From Allacma fusca (taxonomy: Eukaryota; Arthropoda; Collembola; Symphypleona; Sminthuridae), in NCBI GenBank assembly GCA_947179485.1, contig OX359249.1:39480250-39544249 (forward strand): 64,000 nucleotides of DNA, written 5' to 3'. Of the stretch, positions 36,001 to 48,000 are shown one piece after another. The translations under genes and the position numbers were made by a program. Below the pieces are notes generated by a model. The model did no database searches. It saw nothing but the letters and a program-made list of their open reading frames with translations, and was not told the DNA's origin. Every line of letters begins with the position of its first letter. The first letter of the stretch is position 1.

Positions 36001-39000
36001 TTGTGTGGGAGGGAAAGGGAAAGTGAACTCCACGTGAGGATGAAGTTGGTAGAACCTTAAAAAAAACAAACTATGCTCAAATGATAAAAATTGTAGCATT
36101 TCCTCCGTCGTTTCCTTTTCCTTCTCTTTAGTGTTTCCAGTTTACTCTCTCTCTCAGATGGAAGGTATGGGTTCTAGAAAAGTTTCTAGTGGAAGACTTA
36201 CTTGAGACGAGAAATACTTTGTCGAAGATATTATTCCCGCGTTAGGTCCTCCCTATACAACCTCGAGACTTCACTGACTACCCACCATAAATCTTAAGTC
36301 ATATTTCAATTCTTTGTTGTACACCGCCTGTTTATAAATTCAGCTAACCATCGCACATCGTCTTCATCACAAAAAAAGGGCATAAAAAAGAATTTGGTGG
36401 GAAATTCGGGGAATTTATGCGGAGGACGAGTGCATGTTTGGATAGTATTTTCATTATGTAGGCAAATACTTTTATTTGTTTTACTTTTCGACTGGAGATA
36501 CAGGTTCAGAGAATTTTTCAAAGTTTAAAATACTAGGATATGTGAAACATATCTGGCTTAGGCTGATTTTGTATGTCAATCTCCCTATTGTTTTAGTTAG
36601 TTCTATAAAACTATTTCCGTCACTTTGAGCCCGTCGAGTTATATAGGTATCTATCCGTTGCTCAAGTAACAATAAAGCAGTAGAGCTAACGGTACTGCAG
36701 GTATGTTTTTGTATTTACGATACTCCGGGGAACTGTTTTCCATTTTCCCCAGTTTTGTCTCGCTGCTTTAAAACGAGATACTTTTTCTATTAGAGAGTGT
36801 TATGTACGAACCTCGTGTTCAAGTCTAGCTCCGCCTGGGTTGACTTGTGATCTTAGGTATCTACATATATACACATCTATATAATTATATGTATGAGTTC
36901 ATAAGGACAGGATGGAGAGCTCCAAATTCTTTCCTTTCCTATTACTTAATCATTCATTTGTTGAGGAAATGCCTCATCAAATAATACACAACTTCATTTA
37001 TTCTTCATTTCCACTTGAACTCCGCAACTGTTTGCTCCAAAAGCGACGCTTCATTAAGGTCTCGTCAAGTAATCGTGTATGCTCCAGAGTATTTAGCGAC
37101 AGAAGTTCATCCCATTCTTCTTTTCATGCCCTCAAAAGCGATTAGAATTTCTATGGCATTTCCGATTTTTCTACCCTGTCCATTATACGAGTATTCTTGA
37201 AAAGGATTCCCAGCATAGACAATATGCTATTCAAGGAAGGGATTTAATTTAAGAGATGGTGTTGATAATTTTCAAGCTTTTACAGGAATTAGAGTAGAGT
37301 TACTATTTATGCAAGTATAGAGTATTTTTAGTTCCACAATTTAAATCAAAGTCAGAGGTGACTAAATAGGGGAAAAAAATTGTGAATCCAAACCAACCTG
37401 TACTCTTAGTCTAAGACGATTTCATTCGTAGACTTTTGTGAATAGACTGAATTACAGCAACTTCAATAAAAACGTCGGGGAGACATGGTGCGGATTTCGA
37501 AGGAGTGGTAAATATTACTTTTCTCTTCCCTATTGACTCCAACTTGGTTGCAGTGCTTGAGTGCAAGCAGTTAGCAGCTCAACATAGCCTAATGACCTGC
37601 CATTCGTGATGATATTTTCAATAGCCTCATTTATTTTCCAGGCTCTCCTGTTTCGTAACACGGAAATTCTTTCCCAGTATTTTCTCCTGTGATTCAGTAT
37701 TTGACACTGTTATGTTTATACAGTTCCTATCTACTCTTCAAAATAGAACTTCCTTCAGGGACAAAGATTGGAATACAATCCAGAGAAGAAACGATTCTCC
37801 TATTCTCTTTTGAGCGTCACAATAAAACAAGTAGGGCACCCGTTCCTCGGACGAACCTACCTCCTCGTCTACACTTTCAGAAGTTGACCAAGTGGAACTT
37901 GAAAGGGACGATTACCTAATCAATCGACATCCCTACAAAAGAATTAAGATGAAAAGTTTGACTACTGTTTCTTGTAGTTAGCTGATTTCGCCGTCTGTAA
38001 TAACTTTCTAGAAATAATTATTTTAAAAGAGTTTCCAATTATGTACTGTATTGAATTTTTTTTAGCACAAACAAAAATAATCAGATTATAGAGTACACTT
38101 TACACTTTTCGTTGGAATAGGGGACTTTTTAGTGTCTTGTAATTCAATGAGTATTTAGTTCAGATGTACTTCAAAGTGTTAATTAAAGTAACTCCTATCT
38201 TTGATCAGATTTAAAAGCAATGTATACTTACAAACGTATAAGTACGATAATTTTGTACTTTGTAAATGTCTAATGCCTTAATTACCAGCAAGTCTTTGTT
38301 CAAAGGGCAGGAGGAGTAATTAGCAGAGATACAGATACAGGCAGTTTGTTAAATCGTTTGTATTGATGCACTCCTTGTCTATTTTTCCATTTTTCTTGCA
38401 CTCCTGTGTCAGTCTCCGAAATTATTACAACCATATGTATAGGTATATGTAATTATCTATTCAAGCCATATAAGGATGAAATCAAACCTCTTCACAATTT
38501 CAGACCTGTAATCAGAAGTATCGATTATAGTTTTGTTCTCCATCCGAGTGCGTTCCTTACCAAAGCAAATTTTATCCGGACCTAAGACACACGCTGTAAT
38601 GGTTATACCTACAACTACAGTGCAAGATGAAAGGGAAACCATTAAAGCATTTTTGACTATTGTGTCAAAGCATGCCATGAAGAGAGAGAGAGAGAGAAGT
38701 AACCACCTGGAGCACTCAGTGGATTACATCTTTCTCCTTTTCTAATCCTGAGTGGGCTTTGATTAATGCATCAATGTTCAACTCTAATTTTCCATGAAAA
38801 TCCCACCTCATGAGCTTCCAATTACTACTTCCCCACCTAGACAAGAAAGCCCAAAATCAACGGACATCTCTTGAAACTAAAGCGTACTTTTAAGCTTTCC
38901 TTCTCATCTTCTATTCTGTTCCGAAAAAAAAAATCCTTGGAGTATCTAAGTATTTCAGGAAGTCCAACAGTTACAGTTCTGAGCATTCCGGCGAGGTCCT

Positions 39001-42000
39001 CACATTCCCTGATGTAAAATTTATACACCTGCCTCAAAATTCTGAGACTCCCATCCTTTTCTGAGAGAAAGTGGTGACTTGACTGAGAACCCAACACTGC
39101 GAGGTTAAGAATGACATGTGGAAAACTTCAGGATTTAGAATCTGTTTCCGTATGCTCAGATTGAAATAGGGAAAAGAGATTTGTGTGTAATTGAATTTCT
39201 CTTGGGATAGCTACAGATAAAAACTAATTTTAAAACTGTGCACAATCGAAAAAAGAATGTTGAGGAGGATAGCTCGGTAAAATTGACAAATGAAAAAGCA
39301 CTCTTTTTTTTTACATCACTGTGAAATAGGATTTATTTTGTGATTTGGCAATCTCTGTACCATAATATTTTACCCTTTGAATTTTTGAATGGTTCTGATA
39401 CATCTTGAAGCTTTGCCGTTACGCTAGAATGAAATGGAGAATAGAAACTTTTGTGAATACGTTCCTGTTGTTGTGAATAGAACACAAGTAGCATAGAAAA
39501 ATATGGAAGTGCTCCTGGAATGAAAAATGGAGTAAGCTTGTGAAAGTGACTTTTCCACATATGTACTTTGGAGTGCATGTAGCATGAAGGAAAGTTCTAC
39601 GGGGTACAAGGTAATTCGGTTTTCTAATTCAACCGAAACTCTGTATTCCCTAACCGTGGAAGCATCAAAATATAATATTATTATTTTGCTAATCGGAGCT
39701 AAAGCATGAACCCAGTTATTCCCGGCCTTTGCGTGATCTTGATACATGAGTAAAGTGATGTTATTCTGTTTCCTCAAGTTTCTTCATTATTGAAGTTACA
39801 ATGGCTACTGGTCCAATTCCAAGATGGATATTCCCTACAAGGCGTGATACATTTTTTATGTGTAACCGCATATGTAGCGTATTAGCTTCTACTTGTATGT
39901 CATGTATCGAAGAATTTTATGTGATGTCCGTAGTTCAACTACTTATGTGTCCATAAGTAGCTATAGTCACGCATGTACCCATTTAGTGCTTCCAGGGTGA
40001 ATTATTTCACAGGGCAACTGAAGACATATCTATATAGTATATCATCAAAAAATTGAATATACATATGGAAGAGAGTGAGAGGAAGCGCTGCCTTCTTTTA
40101 TTACGAGGATAATGGGACCTGCATGTAGTATCTCCGTTTACTCCACTTACTACCATGGGATACTTCCTGTGGGAGATCACTTCAAACATCTTTTTTCTCC
40201 CTCATCATATTGCGATCCCTATGCTTATCCTCAAGTTTTGCTACATGCATGCGTGCCTTATCTGAGCGTATGATTTGGGAAACCCAGAAAGATCTAGGAA
40301 CTTACGCGGATGAAGTTGTGCATGCCTCAAACAACTAACGCCACATTTTCACAAGGAGATCCAGGTGAAGTCTTCCGCACTTGTGGAGATAAAAGTGAAC
40401 CTATATAACCGCGTAGCGATATTTAATGTCTGTAGTAGCTCAGTAAACTCTCCTCCGGCCGATGGTTCTTTAATCTTGATAAAATTCTGTATTTTTTCTC
40501 GTATTTTTTTTTCGTAAAGTCAAAACCAAGCTTTTCAGAATCCCACGTTCATGTGCATCAGACCTTTAATCTTCCAAGGGAAATGATTGGTTATTATCAT
40601 CTCTCACACACCATCAGGTCAAGTTCACATCTCACAACCTGAGTATATAATACTTTGACGTAGCCCGAATTATATGTATCTGGAAGTTTACTTTAGAAAC
40701 GAAACTACAAACGTAATGATGCATATTCGGAAGTGCTGTTTTGTGCTATACATAGGTACAACGGTAGGATTTTGTAGGCTCCTAGGAGGCACCGACCCTT
40801 AGGAATTAAACCGAGTATGAGCATGACCGTCTTGCGAAACTAAGTTAAGGGCACTCGTTAGTTATTCATCGGCAAACAACTAGCTACAGCTAATCCGTAT
40901 TTCTTGCTCTGTTACCTCATTGGGTCGCAATTGTAATGGACAATTTTCAGGAGACACAAGCAAAATCGTATTACAAACGATCATATGACAACTAGAAACA
41001 ATTACTAGCATATCATCCAGTTATAGCGAAGTGCTTTCATATAGAATTTCTAAAATCAATAAAATATTTATACAATACATATTTTGATAATTAGCCACAT
41101 AATTTGAATCCGAAGGAAACAAACCTATTTAAATGTCATATGCCAATTTTAATATTCTTGACTTGTATTTATTGTGGGAAATATCCTCCCCTCCATGAAA
41201 CAGATGAAACATGTCAGCAAGTCTCCACAGAGAGCAATTCCGAGCTAACTGCTTCCAAGCATATGTGTTATGTCTTTTGTATTATTACATCGAATTTTTA
41301 ACATTTCTACACTTACACTTGCTCAGCATCACCTTCGGATTGTATGAGCGGTAATGAGCTCCCTAGTGTATCTTACGCGTCGTGTACTCACAAATGATGT
41401 CATGTGCACACACGCCCTATTAGATATCATTCCAAACATCATCACTCGTGGGAAACTACCAAATCTACAAGCTGGATATTATATGATGTAAGGGTGACAT
41501 GAAAATTGTGGGGGACATCAAGAGAGGAACATTAGTTGTTACTTGCACTTGTTTTATTCCTTCAGTAATCACCAACCAGCCACGTATAAAACCAACCATG
41601 ACAGTTCTCAGATACTTACTACACAAGTTCTTCTGACAACTCTGGATAAGTCTTCACTTCTTCACATAAAAGAGATACAATACTGAACAAACATACACAC
41701 AAATACTTAATGACGCTCAAGTTGCACTAAAGACAATTTTTCTAATGAATGTCATCATGAAAGAGACAGACTTTCTCTACGACTTTGAATGATAACATGT
41801 CAGCTATAAATTCATAAATCGTTCATTTCTTGTTTGAGCGAGTCACGTACTTTGTTTACGACGATGGAACACCCTAATGAACCCCGTGTAGTTTTTTTTT
41901 GTAGATTTTTGTAGGAGAGATAACGTATCATTACTTAAGAAGCTTTTCCCTTTCCCAGTATATGTAATTGTACAAATACATATACATCCAACCCTTCACG

Positions 42001-45000
42001 CTTTTCACAGCACTATGCTCGAAAAGTTGTGCCAATTAGTTTACTGAAATGAATAATAATTATAACTTTGTAAAGGAATGATAATTCAAAACATCAGAAA
42101 CCGTTAGTAGTGCAGAATGTATGGAGAATTTTTGTGAAGACATGTCTGCCTGGGAAATGAGATTTACATATTGAAGGAAGTACGAAAACGTCCGGAAATG
42201 TCTAAACTCCCTGTGAACATAGTTGACAGGAGGTAGAGAGATTTAAAGCATTTAGATCATAAAGATGAATCAGGACAGGTTCTATTTTGACGGAAAGTTG
42301 ATTAGAGATCAGACAAAGACATATGAAATGAAGAGTGGCAGGGACCCATTTCGAATTTCCATTCTTCTTCTCAATTTTTTAAGTTGATTATTTTAACACA
42401 TCAAGGACCATACATTTTTTTTCCATTTCAAGACGAATTAAAGTGAGGTGGAAAAAAGACGAAGTGATTGAATCAACTGAACTCTACAATTGAAATGGGT
42501 TTTAATTTTAACTCTATCATACGCACATCTCTTTGGGATTTCCCAGCACAAGAAGTCACTTGGAGTTTGCTAATAGGAACGCTCAGGAGATAGGAGCACG
42601 ACATGAGGACATAATTACATTTCTGCAACAGGAAAAAAGACAGGGAGTAGTTTAAGCAGGGAAAGGAATTTAAGAAAAAGAGAAAGAAGAAGATTCGAGA
42701 AAAATCTGCCACTGGTGACTTCAAGTACCATAGTTTTGTCTTGAGTCAATCTGAACTGCCTCAACCGCACATCTTCCATCCATGTAAGCACATTCTAATA
42801 CAATGAAATAAGGTTGATTTTCTCCCTTGCGTCTTTACACATCCATACATATAAGGACAGAACAAGTACAGAAGAGATGTTTGCTTTTGCACACACGACC
42901 CCCAGCAAGTGGAAAAGCTCATTTGCAAGTCTGCAGGGGTGAACGTGAACTAGATGTAGATAGACAATACTAACATTCATATGTACTTACAGGGTTATGA
43001 CTAGACGCAGGAGCATTTATGTCCCATGTAACTCCTTCGCTCCATACATTTGCATACGTACAAACATACTTGTCTCGTCTGGATGAAAATTATAGGTTTA
43101 TTATTAAGAGCCAACGCTGAACACACAAGGAATTGGACCGAAGTTAGAGAAACTGGAGAGCAAACACGTGCTGTTTCCTCGCGCAGTTTTTTTTAAGGAA
43201 ATGTGTACCTCGCACATAAATTCTTACATGGAGAGCCATCATTTTTATAAATTTATTCACTGCCAGTTACACGACCCAAGATTCATTGAAAGGAACAGAA
43301 TTCAATAGACCTTCAACTATTGCTACTGAGGCGAGTAATAATTCATGCGTTTTTACGCCAGCCGTACATTCTTTCTCATTATTTGTATTTCTATTTGGGG
43401 ATACACATATGCACATAAATCCCGTGTTCCTCCTCCAGCATCCCACCATTACTGATGATCACTAAACTAGGCATGAAAGTAGTGATTAGCGCTATTTCAA
43501 CACTGCATCCATTCAAAAATCTCTCTAAAAAATTCTGAATCGGCACAGAAACTATGCATTTGAATCCTAAAAGCAATAGGAATATCTATTAATACTGATA
43601 ATACTAAAAATCACGAAGATTAACGTCATTTCTATCAGTATGTTGCGTGAATGTCCAGAGTGCATCACACTCTCAATGTAATACATGAAACCGTAGACAT
43701 TACGAAATTACAATCATTTTACATTTCTTTCCTCCTTCTCAGAGGACTAGCGCAGGACTTCGCTCGTCAATAACCTCCTGTCTTGAGTTCCAAACTTCTC
43801 CATGAGATATAATGTTCGCTGTTGCTCTTTGTGAGCAGAAAATTCTGTAATGCAAACAATCAACAATATAGGAGGAGGAAATGGCAAGGCAGTGTTGACA
43901 TAGGATAATATATTAGTCTTTCAATAAAACCAGCTGCATGGTAGGGGTTTTGAGAATCATTTCCGTCTTCGTTTCTAAGTCTCAAGTCCCTATACCAAAC
44001 ATGTCTTCTGAAAGCCCGCTGTAATCGCCCTGTAGAATCTATGTATATTTTCGAGCATATAGAAATGTGCAGACCTTATAGTAATGTACCTGTCTGTTGA
44101 GAGTTTTATGAACTACTCAGGAGAATTGATTTCTGGGGAAGAACAGAAAAATCTTTTTACCCAGCATAAAACTCATTGAATTTCTTCTGATTAATTGACG
44201 TAACCAACAAATGGGAGCAAACAAGGGTTCAACATATCAAATCATGATTCAATACAGACATTCGTCATTGATGCAGATTTTGATAGACGAGCAACCAATA
44301 GCCAGCAGTTCATATTTCTCTTTTATCGCTTCCTGTTGTCAACTCCTAGCTTCCTTTCTCGTTGGAAGACAAAATATGAGATGGTAGTGAAATCATGTCA
44401 GAATGCTTCACAGGTAGTAATAAATATGAATATGCTCTGGTTCCTGAGCAAATAAACAATCAACTTTGGAATACTTGCATATATCAAACAAAACTTTATT
44501 TCTCTAGTATTCAAAATCTCTTCAGACGAAATCTCACATTTTTCTAGTCGAAAACATTTCCATCTTAAGAATTTGTGTGTCCTGGGAATCCAAAATATAC
44601 CGTTCCAGGCATGAATGCAGGTACAAAAAAAGTATGGGAAATTTGACAGGTCTACTTACACGCAGAGACGGAGGTATTTTACGTACACAGGCTTTAAAAT
44701 AGTTGCTCCAGTTTTTCCTCTCATTTTTAATAAAAGCTACATCGTTTGCAGAGTATGTACACATATACATCTGTTTCTACAGGCAAATATATGAGCCGTT
44801 GCAGTGGTAGGATCCTTTGCATACATTATTCAGACATAGCTGCAAACTGAGGAGCGAATACGCGAATATAAAAATAAAGTTAACATCATTATATTCCTTG
44901 TAATTGCAGCGGAATACAACGGAAAGTTTAATTTGCCTCACAGTTAATGTACATATGTAACTCTCCATCTCTCTCCTTTCCTCGTTATTTACTGGTTCGT

Positions 45001-48000
45001 ATTCGTAGTACTCAAAAAACTAGCTCAGATAAGTTAATTGAACATGTCCACCCTGAAATGAGAGTAACCTGGAAGCATTTTTGAAGCAACACTATGTCTT
45101 GCACAGCAGTGCGCTATTAGATTAATTAATTTCTTGTACAAAGTTAGTCACATTTGACTGCTATTCACCGAGGAAGTCATCAGGGCAGAGCAGAACTAGT
45201 AAACCACGTTGGTACTCAAAACGATGTTCCTGGTTAGCTTACCTACGCTCGTGAAAGTTGTCACAATTGCGCAACATCCTTAAATGGGCAAAACTTACAG
45301 ATCTAATAATATTTTATTGAGTGAGAAAACACCAGAGTAGCAGCACAAACTTTACAGGATAAGGACATTTGAAATACTCCGTTTCCAGATGTTATTAGGC
45401 TATCGGGAGGTTTATAGGAGATAAATTCCCGTTTCAAGTTTTAACGCCGTTAGAGCAAAAATAACCTCATAGTAAGGTTTACCTTCTATATTAATTACCT
45501 GCAAATAATAGGCGACGATCCGTTGGAAGACTTTTATACTTGCCCAATTTAATGGCAAGTAAATAGATCAGCCTTATGGGAGTTAGATTCACAGGATTCA
45601 AAAGGATTTAATTAAGTTGGTACACGACGGTAGTATAAATACTTAATACTCACAGGTAATTATATATGGATTATGGATATACATATTATGCATAAGATAT
45701 TTCTGTTGAGATGGAGGAATCTCTAGGGATCTCCCTGCCCATAACATTTAAGCATTTAAAGAAACTTCTATCAGTGTAAACAATTTTAAATAGCAATTCC
45801 AACATCTTGAAGTTCCTGGGGCAACCAAGACAAGTTTACCTTATAGCAAAAGATCATACCTCAAGATTTTTCAAGTCATATCAGCCCATGACAATTCCCA
45901 GCAGGTTCCAGCTTTCTCTTGAGGTGATGAAGTGACTAGTTAAAGTTACAGGTAGTTTGTGCTATCTGGTAAAGTAGAGTAGACAGCATTCGTACATCCG
46001 TAAGAAATATGAATGTTTGGACGACATGTAACCCAGACCCAGCAGACCGTACGATATACCTAGCAATCAACTTCTAAAAGCTCCACATGCGAGGAATACT
46101 CCTCAGGAATGTTTCTCCTCTCAGAATAGCTACTTTTTCACATTATAGGGCATACTCGTAAAATAATTTGAGTTAAGGCAGACAAAATTTTTGAAAGTTT
46201 TAATAATACGGGTTAGACATTATTTTCATTAGTTTCACTAATTTCTGCAGAAATATGTATTTCGATATCTCCTCGGACTGCACCGACCCAAATGACATGT
46301 CGATTAGAGTTCTAATGTATGTATTTAAGCTTCAACATATTCAATATTAAACAGAAATTTTTAAATATGTATGTATGTATGTAAAGAGCCCAGGCTGTAA
46401 CAGAAGACTGTTTGGAACTTTTCTCACGTATCCTTACAGTTCAACTTAGTACTATTTCCCAAAGGTCTTCAGTTATGCAAATCAATGTAGTAAATGGTTA
46501 ATGCTGTTCTTTAAATTTTTAGAGGCAAATTATTAGAAGGTAAACCTTGTCCCTTGTCTCATTTCAACTCAAATGCCTAACACATTGCAATAATAAATCC
46601 TACTGCATGGCCAATTAGTTCAGGTATGATACAGAGCAGGTCAGAATATCTACCACAGTTCACACTTGAACGAACGTATAATTTAATGCAAGGATGGGCA
46701 AAATTTAACGCCTGGTAAAGGCCCTGACAGAATTCCTGGCTTTCTGAAGTTTACCAAGGGATTTTCCAGTTCAAGTGCTTGATTAAATGTCAAATAAATG
46801 CGCTGGAGGTAACCCCGCAGAAAAATACGGATGCTCCACATCATCTTCAAAGAAGCTCTGGTTTAATAAAGTGCAGGAGAAAACAAAGCTAGGGGTATCA
46901 CCAACTCGTCTGGGGTGACGTGTGATGGGTAGACTTGACGAGAATTAAGTTTGTGATATCGCCAAATTGGTCTTTGTCATCAAAGCAAACCACACCTATA
47001 CAGTCAATCAGCTACACGCTCCTACGTTTGTATATAAGGAAGGAGGAAACTATAAGAGGAAGATAAGTAATAGAATAATGTCAAGATTAAACCACGTACA
47101 GGAGACAGCAAACCAAGCCATGAGCTTAACGGTTAGTCTCCACTTATTCTGTCAGCTTTCTAAGCACATGAGGACCGCAAAATTGTGAGTGTCAAGTATA
47201 GTTTCAAGTGTAGTTTCTGAGCTGGACTCCTGAAAGCCAAAATACGATTTCTATGCAGTGACTTGAGTGAAAGTTACTCATACGGGACCACGTCGTTCCC
47301 TGAATCGCTTGAGAAGCGAATCGGTAACACTCTCGATTACTTTCGGTGGCAGCTCCCTGAACAACTAAACAGTCGAAGTTTATTCAAACGTATGCGAACG
47401 TGTTTCCAAAATGTAATATGCCAAGATAACCGGAAGTTGTTACCAATTCTAGAGAGGTATACTTTAAGGTAAGGAAACTTATGAGGTAATTCGAGCCTAA
47501 ATATTGGATTACTGAGTATGTTCGACTTTGGATCTTAAGCGACAGCGTGTATTTAAAAGAGGTAGCTCTCATTTCCTGGAGATGAATTATGTATGACCAT
47601 GGTTTTTCCCAGTTCAAGCAAATTTTCACGTCCTCTTCGAATGAGTAATCACGGTATGGATTACGTACACAACCTACCATATGAATTCTACTTCATGTCT
47701 GAAGAGCTGAAAAAGTTTTTCCCTCGTATGCATGCATACATATGTGTATAGAACACACAGTTGTACACAAGTTGTTTATGCGTGGGGACTTGACACGGAA
47801 TGTTTTCCAAAGAACCTTTTGATTAGGTTTTTTGAAATACTGAACAGAAAACTTAACTTTTTCGGAAATTTCCTGGTGTTTAGTAAATGCCTCAACATTT
47901 TGAAAGCCCCACTCACAGCACTCACAACGAATTTTCGTCTCTACTTATTTTCTCTCATACTCTGCAACTTTCCTCAGCAGTCCCTCCAAGCTATTATTTT

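Noticed and set aside
36810-36835. GTTCAAGTC, resembling a tRNA B box
   Set aside because: There is no A box or foldable cloverleaf upstream.
38533-38700. Plus-strand frame with a protein-like stretch ([18 protein letters not shown])
   Set aside because: No splice acceptor in frame, no family recognised, and it ends in an AG microsatellite. It is probably chance within TYMP intron 7.
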